Source: Peptoniphilus mikwangii (GTDB lineage: Bacteria; Bacillota; Clostridia; Tissierellales; Peptoniphilaceae). From it: a stretch of 64,000 bases of DNA. The notes beneath the pieces were generated by a model. The model had not been told where the DNA came from, made no database searches, and saw only the letters and a list, made by a program, of their open reading frames with translations. The position numbers and the translations under genes were made by a program. The number at the start of each line of letters is the position of its first letter. The stretch's first letter is position 1. Positions 25,802 through 35,151 of the stretch are shown one piece after another. The stretch spans positions 186,001 to 250,000 of the forward strand of contig NZ_AUQY01000005.1 of the NCBI RefSeq assembly GCF_000468535.1, in the 5' to 3' direction.

Positions 25802-27343
25802 TTACACTCTCCATTCATCATCTTGAATTTTATACTTTTTTATTCTGTTTAAGAGAAGTGTGTGAGTTACGTTTAACACCTTTGCCGTAGCTCTTATAGT
25901 TTTGTTTTCCCTAAGCGCTTTTAATATAAACTCTCTTTCAAAAGTTCCTACGGCTGAATTTAAATCTTCATAATTTAAAATTAAATTATCAAAGCTGTCT
26001 GTTTTGTCAAAGGTTATGTGTTCTTCCGTGATAGGTCCTTCTCTTGATAGCACAACTGCTCTTTCAAGCACATTCTGCATCTCTCTGATATTTCCGGGCC
26101 AATTATATGAATTGAGCCTTTGCCTTGCCGATTCATCAATTTGAATATTTCCCTTACTATATCTATGAGATAAAACATTTAGAAAATATTGTGTGAGAAG
26201 AGGTATATCTTCTACTCTGTTTCTAAGAGGCGGTATTTCTATTCTGAATATGTTTAAACGATAAAATAAGTCCATTCTAAAATTTCCGTCCTCTATTAAC
26301 TTTTCCAAATTTCTATTTGTTGCAGAAATAATCCTTACATCAAGAGATATCTCTCTATCAGAACCTATAGGTCGTATCTTTTTTTCTTGTAGCACTCTTA
26401 ACAATTTTGCTTGGAGATGATAATTCATCTCTCCTATTTCATCTAAGAAAACCGTTCCTCCATTTGCGGTTTCAAAAATCCCTCTCTTGCCAGTTTTATT
26501 TGCTCCCGTAAAGCTTCCGGGTTCATATCCAAATAACTCAGACTCTAAAAGTTCTTCCGGAATTGCCGCACAGTTGATGCCTACAAAAGGCTTAGAGGCT
26601 CTGTTACTTTCAGAATGAATTGCACGAGCAAACATTTCTTTACCTGTACCGCTTTCCCCTGTTAAAAGAATAGATGCATCTGAATATGCATATAATTTAG
26701 CAATATCTACTATCCTCTTGAAATTTTCATCTTCTCCTATAATATCTTCAAAAGTTAATAAACTGTCATATGAAAAATCTCCGTTTATTTCCTTTAAAGT
26801 GAGAAGATATCCACAAAAAATTCCATCTTCAGAATAAAGTCTGTCAACATTTAACAAGAACCTGTAATTGGAAATATTTATATTCTTATTCCTTATGCTC
26901 TTATCCATAAAGTTGTTTTCTTTTCTTTCTATGTAATTTTTTAAATCCACATCATCAATAAATTCAAAAATATATTTTCCTACTTCAAGATTTTCAATAT
27001 GCTTAAACACAATTTTATTTCCATATTCAACTACACCCTTACTACTTAGCATTATCACTCCTTCTCCTATTAAGTTAAGTACCCCTTTAAGTTCAATATC
27101 CTTTTCTTCAAAAGACATTACATCTATTTCTTCCATATAATCGTAGCCATAGACTTTTTCACATTCTCTCCGAATGCTCTCTATCATGTCTTCGGAAATA
27201 TAGGGTACTTTCAGGTAGATCACATTACTATAAACCTCCATGGATATGACTGAAATGTCATAATTTCTCAAAATTGTAAGTATATCATATGTCAAATGAG
27301 GTCTATTAATGTGAAACATTATTTTTATTCTCTTAATATCCAA
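25802..27343 (-). CDS. Sigma-54-dependent transcriptional activator, TyrR-like (ACT-PAS-AAA+-HTH)
   Basis: Domain order: an N-terminal ACT-like segment ([17 protein letters not shown]), a PAS-like sensor (residues about 75-190), an AAA+ domain and a Fis-type HTH. The AAA+ domain has Walker A GESGTGKE, the sigma-54 contact loop GSFTGA (normally GAFTGA), Walker [13 protein letters not shown] and the arginine-finger region. The HTH is [21 protein letters not shown]. The ACT domain suggests sensing of an amino acid, as in TyrR. It is the first gene behind a perfect sigma-54 promoter, so it probably activates its own operon. A TTG at 27343, 9 bp after GGTGG, is a better start than the ATG at 27352, which touches that site. 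The start is not certain. Confidence 0.9.
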   Translation of the reverse strand: MDIKRIKIMFHINRPHLTYDILTILRNYDISVISMEVYSNVIYLKVPYISEDMIESIRRECEKVYGYDYMEEIDVMSFEEKDIELKGVLNLIGEGVIMLSSKGVVEYGNKIVFKHIENLEVGKYIFEFIDDVDLKNYIERKENNFMDKSIRNKNINISNYRFLLNVDRLYSEDGIFCGYLLTLKEINGDFSYDSLLTFEDIIGEDENFKRIVDIAKLYAYSDASILLTGESGTGKEMFARAIHSESNRASKPFVGINCAAIPEELLESELFGYEPGSFTGANKTGKRGIFETANGGTVFLDEIGEMNYHLQAKLLRVLQEKKIRPIGSDREISLDVRIISATNRNLEKLIEDGNFRMDLFYRLNIFRIEIPPLRNRVEDIPLLTQYFLNVLSHRYSKGNIQIDESARQRLNSYNWPGNIREMQNVLERAVVLSREGPITEEHITFDKTDSFDNLILNYEDLNSAVGTFEREFILKALRENKTIRATAKVLNVTHTLLLNRIKKYKIQDDEWRV

Positions 27344-27372
27344 AGAAATCATCCACCTTCAAATAGTTTATT

Positions 27373-27388
27373 AGCAATATTTGTGCCA
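27373..27388 (-). promoter_or_regulatory. Sigma-54 (-24/-12) promoter of the methionine-catabolic operon
   Basis: On the minus strand TGGCAC-AAATA-TTGCT matches the full sigma-54 consensus TGGCAC-N5-TTGCW with correct spacing. The start site would be near 27362, about 10-19 nt before the activator's start codon. rpoN is present at 37187-38506. Confidence 0.88.
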
Positions 27389-27447
27389 GCTTTACATCAG
27401 ATATTTAGACACTTAAAAAAATGTTTGCCTGATTTTTGGAATGTTTT

Positions 27448-27494
27448 TACACCATTAAATATTTTGTGGTAATCTTTACATATATAGTGGTGTA
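27448..27494. promoter_or_regulatory. Candidate upstream activator sites for the sigma-54 promoter
   Basis: TACACCA (27448-27454) and its exact mirror TGGTGTA (27488-27494) flank a third half-site-like TGTGGTAA (27465-27472). They lie 60-120 bp upstream of the -24 element, where enhancer sites of sigma-54 activators are usually found. Binding by the downstream activator is inferred. Confidence 0.5.
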
Positions 27495-27715
27495 TTTTTA
27501 TTCCTATCGGAATACTATTATACCATATTGTCTAATTTTTTGTAATATTCATCAACATATTTTATAAAAAATTTTTTATTATAAATAAATTTTTAAAAAT
27601 CATAGTTATTTAAATTTAATTTTTCAATTTTAAAAACCTAATATAATTTTCTTAAATTTCTATAAATATATTTAAAAAATGGCTATATAATGGTATTATA
27701 TTGATGGGTGATAAT

Positions 27716-28036
27716 TTGAAAAGAGAAGATATTATTGATTTAGTTTATAAAATTTCTGAAGATGATTTAGAATTATTGTATATATTTATGAAAAGGTTGT
27801 CAAAAGATTGCAAATGTTATTTAAAAAAAGATGTTTATAAAAACACAGCTGAAGATTCCCAACCTTTAAAAACAATTTCTAAAGTTAAAATTCCAATTGA
27901 AAATGAATCTGAAGAATATAGTGATGATTTTTCAGAAAATGTCCCTCCGGAATATGAAGACAGTTCAGACGAAGAACTTAAAAAATTTTTAGGTGATGAT
28001 TATTTAGAGAGAATGATGTTGTGGAAAGTAGATTAA
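27716..28036 (+). CDS. Hypothetical small acidic protein
   Basis: I do not recognise this protein of about 106 residues. The N-terminal third is helical (REDIIDLVYKISEDDLELLYIFMKRLSK), then comes KDCKCYLKK with two cysteines. The C-terminal half is strongly acidic and probably disordered (SEEYSDDFSENVPPEYEDSS). The helical start resembles small proteins of phage or regulatory origin, but no family can be named. TATAAT at 27684-27689 is a likely -10. I favour a TTG start at 27716 after GGGTG; an ATG at 27704 would leave no ribosome site. A bidirectional terminator follows at once. Confidence 0.5.
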   Translation: MKREDIIDLVYKISEDDLELLYIFMKRLSKDCKCYLKKDVYKNTAEDSQPLKTISKVKIPIENESEEYSDDFSENVPPEYEDSSDEELKKFLGDDYLERMMLWKVD

Positions 28037-28085
28037 TAAAAAGAGATAAGATGCTCATAGCGATCATCTTATCTCTTTTTATCTT
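28036..28085. terminator. Bidirectional terminator between the small acidic gene and V-ATPase operon 1
   Basis: AAAAAGAGATAAGAT (28039-28053) is mirrored by ATCTTATCTCTTTTT around a GC-containing loop, with A- and T-runs on either side. Confidence 0.75.
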
Positions 28086-28683
28086 TAACTTTTTTAAGTC
28101 TGAAAAAATCTTCTCTTTCCTTCTCAGACAATATATTTTCTATTTCCTTTACTATACTTTCATATTTTGGTATTTGAATTTTATTGAGGGCGTTTGCTCT
28201 TTTTTGTGTCTTTTTAATTTCCTGTGCAAGCCTGAAAACTCCTGTTTCAACCTGAGCAAGCTCATATATCAAATATCTTATGTTATGCATATCGAGAGAT
28301 GCCTTATCAAAAGCTGTAGTAGTTTTATGGAAAGAATACTCCGTTCTAAGCCCATCTTGTCTATATTTGATTTCTGGAATTTCAACTCCCATTACCGATT
28401 TTGAAATTACCTCATAAGGTTTTTCAAGTGCCATTGATTTTGAAATTTCATATATAGCTTCTGTTCCCATTGTTACTGTCGCCTCTTCAAGCGCACTATA
28501 TGATTGTTTAAAAATTTTTTCTATTCTATCTTGAAGACTTTCGGCACGCTTATTTAAATCCATCATTTCTTTTATCAGGACGGTTCTCTTTTTATCTAAC
28601 AAATCATATCCTTTTCTTGCAAATTCAAGAGCTGACTTTGTTGCCATTAAATTTGCTTTTGTAGGTACTGTTTTAGTTGCCAT
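28069..28683 (-). CDS. ntpD: V-type ATPase 1 subunit D (central stalk)
   Basis: Subunit D is the coiled-coil rotor shaft between the A3B3 head and the membrane ring. The 204 residues begin [26 protein letters not shown], the typical N-terminal helix. A globular middle ([12 protein letters not shown]) and a long C-terminal helix ([15 protein letters not shown]) follow, matching the family in order and length. It is last in operon 1, overlapping the end of subunit B by 11 bp. The paralogue in operon 2 (48923) is longer and clearly different, so the two machines are not recent copies. Confidence 0.93.
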   Translation of the reverse strand: MATKTVPTKANLMATKSALEFARKGYDLLDKKRTVLIKEMMDLNKRAESLQDRIEKIFKQSYSALEEATVTMGTEAIYEISKSMALEKPYEVISKSVMGVEIPEIKYRQDGLRTEYSFHKTTTAFDKASLDMHNIRYLIYELAQVETGVFRLAQEIKKTQKRANALNKIQIPKYESIVKEIENILSEKEREDFFRLKKVKDKKR

Positions 28684-30067
28684 TTAACTCACCTTGCAAA
28701 TATTTCTCTTTAAGTTTAGGGTCTATTCTGTCTAAACTTTCTACAGGAAGTATCTTTAAAAGTTCCCATCCCAAATTTAATGTATCTTCAATATTTCTGT
28801 TTTCATCGAATTTTTGAGTTAAAAATCTGTTTTCAAACTCATTTCCGAATTTTATATACAATTTATCCAACTCAGATAAATCTTCTTCTCCTATTATTTG
28901 TGCAAGAGCTCTTACTTCTTGAACTTTAGAGTAAGAAGCAAACAACTGTGATGACAGATCCGCATGGTCTTCTCTTGTATATCCTTCTCCTATACCGTCT
29001 TTCATAAGTCTTGAAAGTGAAGGTAATACATTTACAGGAGGATATACTCCCGATTGATTCAAATCTCTTGAAAGTACAATTTGTCCTTCTGTTATAAATC
29101 CGCTAAGATCCGGAATGGGATGAGTTATATCATCATTAGGCATTGTCAATATTGGTATCAATGTAACTGAACCGTCAATATCCTTTATCATTCCCGCTCT
29201 CTCATATAACATTGCAAGATCTGAATAAAGGTGTCCCGGATATCCCTTTCTTGACGGAACTTCTTCTCTTGAAGATGATACTTCTCTTAAAGCCTCACCA
29301 TAAGATGTTACATCCGTCATTATTACAAGAACATGATTATGCTCTTTGTACGCAAGATATTCAGCTGCCGTAAGAGCGCATTTAGGAACAATTAAACGTT
29401 CCATAATCGGATCATCCGCATAATTTATATACATAACTACTTTTTCCGACACTCCAGCATTTTTAAAAGCTTCTCTAAAATAATCGGCTTCGTCGTGTTT
29501 TACACCTATCGCCGCAAATACTATTGCAAAGTTTTCATCCGAGCTGTTTGAAGATAATTTTGCTTGTCTTACTATTTGAGCTGCAAGCTCATTATGAGGA
29601 AGCCCCGACCCTGAAAATATCGGAAGTTTTTGTCCTCTTATAAGTGTCATGAGTCCATCTATTGATGAAATTCCCGTTTGAATAAAGTTTCTTGGATATT
29701 GTCTTGCAACAGGATTAATCGGCCTTCCGTTCACATTATAAAACTCGTCTGAATATATATCTCCACCCTTATCTATAGGACGACCGATTCCATCAAAAAC
29801 ACGTCCTAAAATTTCATTTGAAAGCGGTATTTCAAATGGATGTGCCTCGAATATGACCTTTGAATTCTTTGTCGAAACTCCTAAATTTTCTCCAAATACT
29901 TGAATTATTGCAGAATCTCCATCTATTTTTACAACCTGTCCTACCAAATCTTCTTTTCCGTCTGTAGATTTTATCTTAACTACTTCATCATAAGATACTC
30001 TGTGTAGGTTTGAAAGTTCAATTAAAGATCCGTCAACTTTGTCTAATAATAAATATTCCTTTTTCAT
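28673..30067 (-). CDS. ntpB: V-type ATPase 1 subunit B
   Basis: The non-catalytic head subunit, 464 residues. It lacks a P-loop but has the family blocks [70 protein letters not shown] and [13 protein letters not shown], plus the [17 protein letters not shown] segment. Together these identify subunit B rather than A. Gap of 11 bp to subunit A upstream, overlap with D downstream. Compared with the B subunit of operon 2 (50991-49618), the same blocks are present with many substitutions. Confidence 0.95.
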   Translation of the reverse strand: MKKEYLLLDKVDGSLIELSNLHRVSYDEVVKIKSTDGKEDLVGQVVKIDGDSAIIQVFGENLGVSTKNSKVIFEAHPFEIPLSNEILGRVFDGIGRPIDKGGDIYSDEFYNVNGRPINPVARQYPRNFIQTGISSIDGLMTLIRGQKLPIFSGSGLPHNELAAQIVRQAKLSSNSSDENFAIVFAAIGVKHDEADYFREAFKNAGVSEKVVMYINYADDPIMERLIVPKCALTAAEYLAYKEHNHVLVIMTDVTSYGEALREVSSSREEVPSRKGYPGHLYSDLAMLYERAGMIKDIDGSVTLIPILTMPNDDITHPIPDLSGFITEGQIVLSRDLNQSGVYPPVNVLPSLSRLMKDGIGEGYTREDHADLSSQLFASYSKVQEVRALAQIIGEEDLSELDKLYIKFGNEFENRFLTQKFDENRNIEDTLNLGWELLKILPVESLDRIDPKLKEKYLQGELNGN

Positions 30068-30078
30068 TCTATCACCTA

Positions 30079-31842
30079 CTATTCATATACCGCTTCAAGA
30101 TTTGCATAATAGTCTCTTATACTGTTATTCAATTCTACAAACTTTTCAAGATGATCATTTTCTATATCATATTTCATATTTATAACTCTTGAATATAGAG
30201 TATCATCTTTGATTTTGGATATCGGAAGATGATTGTCCGCCGCAGCCTTACCGCACTCATACAATAAATCTATTGTCTTTAGCATTTCAAATTGTTTTGT
30301 AAGCGGGACAAAGGTATCTATTTTATTAAATGCATTTTGTTGTAAAAATCCCACCTTGACTACGCGGCATATTTCAAGTATAAGTCTTTGATTATCAGGA
30401 AGCACATCTTCGCCTACAAGCATAACAATTTCATTTAGCTTTGCTTCCTGATGAAGCAAGTCTAAAAATTTTGAGCGAAGTATATCCAAATCGCCGTCTA
30501 AATGCATATCATAATAATTTTTTAATAAAGATACATATTGCGAATATGAATTCATCCAATTTATTGCAGGATAGTGCCTTGCATAGGCAAGTTCTTTATC
30601 AAGTGCTAAAAATACATTTACAAACCTCTTTGTGTTCTCAGTTACCGGCTCGGAGAAATCTCCACCTACAGGAGAAACTGCCCCGATAAGCGTTACTGAA
30701 CCCTCATCTCCGGAAAGCGTGTCAACATATCCTGCCCTCTCATAAAACTGAGCTATTCTTGACGGAAGATATGCAGGATACCCTTCTTCTGCAGGCATTT
30801 CCTCAAGACGTCCCGAAATCTCACGAAGAGCCTCTGCCCAACGTGATGTTGAATCCGCCATAAGAGCAACGTGATATCCCTGATCTCTAAAATATTCAGC
30901 TATTGTTACTCCTGTATATATAGATGCCTCACGTGCTGCTACCGGCATATTTGATGTATTTGCAATCAGTATTGTTCTATCCATCAAAGGATTTCCCGTA
31001 TTAGGATCTATAAGCTTCGGAAAATCCTCAAGAACCTCAGTCATCTCATTCCCACGCTCTCCACATCCTATATATACAATTATGTCGGCATCACAATATT
31101 TTGCTATTTGATGCTGTGTCATTGTCTTTCCTGTACCAAAACCGCCGGGGATTGCAGCTGTTCCTCCCTTTGCTATCGGAAAAAACACATCAAAAACCCT
31201 CTGTCCGGAAACCAAAAGCCTATCTATAGGAAGTCTTTCCTTTATGGGACGCGGAATTCTTACCGGCCATTCCTGATACATTTTTAATTCATAAATTTTT
31301 CCGTTGTCATCTTCAATCTTGGCAACAACTTTTTCTATATTATATTTTCCGTTTGGAACTACATCTATTACCGTTCCGTTTACTCCCATCGGAACTAACA
31401 ATCTATGGGTAATAATTGCAGTTTCAGGTACTGTTGCAAAAATTTGTCCTTCTTCTACTCTATCTCCAACTTTAATACTCAATTTTACATCCCAAAGGGT
31501 CTCTTCATCAATTGATATAAGACCAATTCCCTCCGGCATAAAATTTCCATATTCACTTCTTATTTTTGTAAGAGGTCTTTGAATCCCGTCAAACATATTT
31601 TTTATCATTCCGGGTCCAAGCTTTACCGAAAGCGGTGAACCGGTTGATATTATCTGTTCATCTCTCTTAAGTCCTGATGTTTCTTCATATACTTGAATAG
31701 TACCTAAATCTCCATCTATCTTTACAACTTCGCCGATTAACTTTTTATCTCCTATGACAACCATTTCTCTCATCTTAAAATCCGCCATATTACTTCCGAT
31801 TACAACCGGTCCGTTGATTACCTTTATTAATCCGTTTTTCAA
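30079..31842 (-). CDS. ntpA: V-type ATPase 1 catalytic subunit A
   Basis: The catalytic head subunit, 587 residues. P-loop GGFGTGKTM, the A-specific non-homologous insert (residues about 110-190), [20 protein letters not shown], and the C-terminal helical part. The start [14 protein letters not shown] is normal for the family. Its ATG overlaps the stop of subunit E (ATGA, 4 bp), showing translational coupling. Whether the complex makes or spends ATP cannot be read from the sequence; in fermenting anaerobes it usually pumps ions at the cost of ATP. Confidence 0.96.
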   Translation of the reverse strand: MKNGLIKVINGPVVIGSNMADFKMREMVVIGDKKLIGEVVKIDGDLGTIQVYEETSGLKRDEQIISTGSPLSVKLGPGMIKNMFDGIQRPLTKIRSEYGNFMPEGIGLISIDEETLWDVKLSIKVGDRVEEGQIFATVPETAIITHRLLVPMGVNGTVIDVVPNGKYNIEKVVAKIEDDNGKIYELKMYQEWPVRIPRPIKERLPIDRLLVSGQRVFDVFFPIAKGGTAAIPGGFGTGKTMTQHQIAKYCDADIIVYIGCGERGNEMTEVLEDFPKLIDPNTGNPLMDRTILIANTSNMPVAAREASIYTGVTIAEYFRDQGYHVALMADSTSRWAEALREISGRLEEMPAEEGYPAYLPSRIAQFYERAGYVDTLSGDEGSVTLIGAVSPVGGDFSEPVTENTKRFVNVFLALDKELAYARHYPAINWMNSYSQYVSLLKNYYDMHLDGDLDILRSKFLDLLHQEAKLNEIVMLVGEDVLPDNQRLILEICRVVKVGFLQQNAFNKIDTFVPLTKQFEMLKTIDLLYECGKAAADNHLPISKIKDDTLYSRVINMKYDIENDHLEKFVELNNSIRDYYANLEAVYE

Positions 31843-32465
31843 TTTTTTTCACCAGCTTTTTTTAGTGTAAAGTGTAACAATTTTCCTATTTCATATTTTG
31901 AATCTTCTACCTTTTCTCTCAAAGAACAGTCTACATTATATGTTCTGCCTTCATCTGAAATAGTAAACCCGCCAATCAACTTTTTAGGAAGTGTTTCAAA
32001 CGACAGTTTCATAGCCTTTCTGCCTGCTATTTTTTCAAATATAGGTATTAGTTTTTCTCTGTCTTCATCTAAAATTGAAACAATATATTCTCCTGAACCG
32101 AAATCATCTGTTACAGTTTCAAATCTGCTTTCCTCAAATATTACATACTCATTTGTTTCAGTGAATTTTTCCATTTTCATTGCAAGTTCATCTATCAGCT
32201 TATTTAAAAGTTCCTCATCTTTTTGAAGTTCAAGAACCCGCCTGTCTTCATTTACCTTTGCTATCATTTCATAGCTCTTTTGTTTTGCAAGATCCTCTTT
32301 TTTCTTTATAAGGTCACTCTTCATCTTACTGAGTTCTTTTTCTTTATCCAAAATAAGTTGATTGCATTTTTCTCTGACACGTAAAAGTTTTTCGTTACAT
32401 TTCTTTTGTGTTTCCAAATAAACTATTTTATTAAAAATAGCAATTTTATTTTCAAGTAAAATCAT
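31839..32465 (-). CDS. ntpE: V-type ATPase 1 subunit E (peripheral stalk)
   Basis: This 208-residue protein has a long charged helix at the start (QKKCNEKLLRVREKCNQLILDKEKELSKMK) and a folded C-terminal domain with IGGFTISDEGRTYNVDCSLRE, the usual ending of subunit E. It pairs with the small G/H subunit to form the peripheral stalk. The gene lies between F and A in operon 1, whereas in operon 2 the E gene follows K. It starts 11 bp after subunit F. Sequence similarity to the operon 2 copy is low, as usual for stalk subunits. Confidence 0.82.
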   Translation of the reverse strand: MILLENKIAIFNKIVYLETQKKCNEKLLRVREKCNQLILDKEKELSKMKSDLIKKKEDLAKQKSYEMIAKVNEDRRVLELQKDEELLNKLIDELAMKMEKFTETNEYVIFEESRFETVTDDFGSGEYIVSILDEDREKLIPIFEKIAGRKAMKLSFETLPKKLIGGFTISDEGRTYNVDCSLREKVEDSKYEIGKLLHFTLKKAGEKN

Positions 32466-32475
32466 AATTATACCT

Positions 32476-32784
32476 CTAACTAATTTTTACACCAACCGAT
32501 TCCTTGACATATTTAAGAATGAAATCTTTATCTTTTAAACCGCATTTGTCAGGAATTGTAACTACTAACGGAAGCTTTTTGGATAATTTTACCTTTATGA
32601 CATCTTCTTCTATTTCTTTAAAATCACTTTCTGTTAAAATTATTATTCCCAAAGTTTCATCATCTTTACAGTTTTTAAAATTTCTTTTTAATTCATCTGA
32701 ATTTCTGCAAAAAAAACCTTCAACTCCGGCAAGTCTAAGCCAGGTCAAAATATCCATGCTTCTTGATATAATAAGAGATTTCAT
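32476..32784 (-). CDS. ntpF: V-type ATPase 1 subunit F
   Basis: A 102-residue Rossmann-like protein. It begins MKSLIISRSMDILTWLRLAGVEGF, continues with LGIIILTESDFKEIEEDVIK and KLPLVVTIPDKCG, and ends in a short helix. Subunit F binds the rotor subunit D and tunes ATPase activity. The opening strand and the ITE-type strand are diverged from the paralogue in operon 2 ([13 protein letters not shown]), but size, fold pattern and position support the call. Its start shares one base with the stop of subunit K (TAATG). Confidence 0.8.
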   Translation of the reverse strand: MKSLIISRSMDILTWLRLAGVEGFFCRNSDELKRNFKNCKDDETLGIIILTESDFKEIEEDVIKVKLSKKLPLVVTIPDKCGLKDKDFILKYVKESVGVKIS

Positions 32785-33203
32785 TATAATCTTCCTAAAA
32801 TCATTATTGAAATAATAAGTCCATAGATTGCAATACCGTCTGCAAGTCCTAAAAATATCATTGATTTTCCCAAAATCTTAGGATCTTCTGAAACCGCTCC
32901 AATAGCTGATGAACCTACATTTGCAACTGCAACGCCTGCACCTAATGCTGCAAGTCCTGTTGAAAGTCCTGCTGCTAAAAAGCCTAATCCATTTCCTGAA
33001 GTTGCTGTTTCTCTTGCACTTACCATTTGCGGTACCAAAGTTATTATAGAAAATATTAGAACAGGCACAACTATTGACAAATTGATTTTTATAAGCCTTC
33101 TAACCGCTTTTTCACTTGCAGGTGTTCCCTTATAGATCAAATACGCTCCATATGCCATAACTGATACAACTGAAAGTACTGCTAAAATTATTATCTTTTC
33201 CAT
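32784..33203 (-). CDS. ntpK: V-type ATPase 1 subunit K (rotor ring proteolipid), Asp at the ion site
   Basis: A 139-residue proteolipid. Two N-terminal helices (residues about 3-25 and 40-62) are followed by one c-type hairpin: GLSTGLAALGAGVAVANVGSSA, the loop SEDPKILGK, and FLGLADGIAIYGLIIS. The ion-carrying carboxylate, normally Glu in GLAEGIAIYG-type sequences, is Asp here; the codon is GAC. No glutamine sits at the place that binds Na+ in Enterococcus hirae NtpK, so H+ is the more likely ion (inference). It has one carboxylate per 139 residues and differs wholly from the two-hairpin K of operon 2. The ATG follows AAGGAG. Confidence 0.88.
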   Translation of the reverse strand: MEKIIILAVLSVVSVMAYGAYLIYKGTPASEKAVRRLIKINLSIVVPVLIFSIITLVPQMVSARETATSGNGLGFLAAGLSTGLAALGAGVAVANVGSSAIGAVSEDPKILGKSMIFLGLADGIAIYGLIISIMILGRL

Positions 33204-33204
33204 T

Positions 33205-35151
33205 TTAAAACTCCTTTAATTCAATTTTATCGGCTATAAATTCATAGCCATCCCCTAAATAATACTTGCTAAACATTTCATAATATTCAAGTCTTAAACT
33301 TTGAATAAACACCAACAATCCTTCAAGTCCAATTATTACTAAATTTCCTATTACAAGAATCACAAAATTCCCTGCCGAATTATTTATCATTTTACCGACA
33401 GTTTGAAATGCCATAAACAATCCTACATGGTTTATAGCAAATGCTCCTACTCTTATAAATGAAATTATATTACTTAATATCGACATCAAAGCTTCAAGTA
33501 ATAAAAATACTCCTTCAATGTAATATCCGCTCATATTTCCATCTTCATAAGATATTTTTTCTCCCTTAAGAAGTTGTGTAATCGGTCTTTTAAATATCAT
33601 CAGAACTAATGCAACTACAATTAATATAAGCGTAAGCTTTTTAGGAACTATACTTATATTTTTAATAGCTGAAAGTCCCAAATTAATTGCCAATAAAAAT
33701 ATGGCAAAACCGCAAAGTCCGTCTTTGCCGAAAAAAGCATCTTCATAGTCTTTAACTTTAATTCTGTTTATAAAACCTATTACATAAGATACAAATAGTA
33801 ATCCGATACCGAATACTATGGCTCCTGCAAGTACGTCATTTATACTTTCAAAAGGTTTCATCCACATAGCGGGAATTAATTCCTCATTTCCGAATACCGA
33901 ACCGTATAAAACTCCGAAAATCATAGATGATGCTCCAAGTCTGCTTAAAATTGCACCATATCCCTTATTTCCTCTCTTGCCAATGTAAAGTCCAAGTAGG
34001 AAAAATATAGCTCCTTGCCCTAAATCTCCAAACATTGCTCCAAAAAGTATCATATACGTAATTCCAAAAAATACTGTCGGATCCGACTCATTATAGCCGG
34101 GAGTTCCATACATTTTTAGTAACAGTTCAAAAGGCTTAAAAAAATTGGCATTTACCAGTTTTGTCGGTATACTCTCTCCCTTTTCAGGATCTCTGAAATT
34201 AACATCAATATTGTCATATTTAGAAAAAACCGATTTGATATTTTCAACATCAGAAACCCCTATCCAGCCGGACATATAAAAATATTTCTTTGATTTAGCC
34301 ATATATTTTTTTACATCTTCTATTTTTTCAGCTAAAAGCATTCCGGCTATATATCTCTTTACTCTGTCTTCTTCATTTTGTATTAAGCTATTTCTGAAGT
34401 TCTCAATTTCTTTCTTTTCACCAACAAGAATTTCATGTTCACTCATTAATTTTTCAAAGATTTCCTGAGCAGTTCCGCAATATTTTCCAAGTATATTTAC
34501 ATCTTGCCAATTAAGACTCTTTAAAATTCTATCAATTTCATTTGAAACTTCTTGAGGATATAATGCAAGATATACTTCATTTTCATTTATTGTTCCCGTA
34601 TGAAATATCATGGCAAGTATGTTCCCATAATTTTTCTTTAATCTAAATCTTCCGTCCTTATCCAAAATTCCAAAACGAGCTTTAAAATATTTAAGATTGG
34701 CAAGATCGGACAAATTTACATTTACATTTTTAAACAATTCATAATTATTTTTAATTCCGCTTATAATTTTTAAATCTTCATTTATTTTTTCAAGTCTGTC
34801 AATTTTGGTTTTCAGTTTATCATAAAAAGAATCAAAATCTGCGTTCATATCTACATCTTTTACATACTTTTCATCAATAGAATCAATCCCGAAAAAATTC
34901 ATAAGCTCTTTCGCTCTTTTTACATTAAGTTCCCTTAAAGAATCTTTTTCAAAAGGCTGAATATAATTAAGTTCCATATTTCTTTCAAGATTGTTTTCAT
35001 CTTCCAAGCTGAAAGTAAAGAAATTATTGTCAATTTCAAGTCGAGTATTTACAATATTAACAGCCTTGGTTTTAAGCACATCGACAATAATGCTATCCAT
35101 ATCAGAAAGTTGTCCTACAACATCCATCATCTTCATTTTCTCTACTGCCAA
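33205..35151 (-). CDS. ntpI: V-type ATPase 1 subunit I (a-subunit, ion channel)
   Basis: The 648 residues divide into a soluble N-terminal half with coiled-coil parts and a C-terminal half of 7-8 helices. The latter includes PFELLLKMYGTPGYNESDPTVFFG, MFGDLGQGAIFFLLG, IISFIRVGAFAINHVG and LQSLRLEYYEMFSKYYLGDG. The IRVGAFA arginine is the channel arginine that faces the ring carboxylates. The start is a TTG (MAVEKMKMMDVV) one base after the subunit C stop, with GGAAGTG upstream; an MAVxKM start is normal for this family. Confidence 0.92.
   Translation of the reverse strand: MAVEKMKMMDVVGQLSDMDSIIVDVLKTKAVNIVNTRLEIDNNFFTFSLEDENNLERNMELNYIQPFEKDSLRELNVKRAKELMNFFGIDSIDEKYVKDVDMNADFDSFYDKLKTKIDRLEKINEDLKIISGIKNNYELFKNVNVNLSDLANLKYFKARFGILDKDGRFRLKKNYGNILAMIFHTGTINENEVYLALYPQEVSNEIDRILKSLNWQDVNILGKYCGTAQEIFEKLMSEHEILVGEKKEIENFRNSLIQNEEDRVKRYIAGMLLAEKIEDVKKYMAKSKKYFYMSGWIGVSDVENIKSVFSKYDNIDVNFRDPEKGESIPTKLVNANFFKPFELLLKMYGTPGYNESDPTVFFGITYMILFGAMFGDLGQGAIFFLLGLYIGKRGNKGYGAILSRLGASSMIFGVLYGSVFGNEELIPAMWMKPFESINDVLAGAIVFGIGLLFVSYVIGFINRIKVKDYEDAFFGKDGLCGFAIFLLAINLGLSAIKNISIVPKKLTLILIVVALVLMIFKRPITQLLKGEKISYEDGNMSGYYIEGVFLLLEALMSILSNIISFIRVGAFAINHVGLFMAFQTVGKMINNSAGNFVILVIGNLVIIGLEGLLVFIQSLRLEYYEMFSKYYLGDGYEFIADKIELKEF

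Noticed and set aside
27701-27715. Longer start (TTG or ATG at 27701-27704) for the small acidic protein
   Set aside because: No ribosome site lies before these codons, while GGGTG precedes the TTG at 27716; kept only as an alternative.
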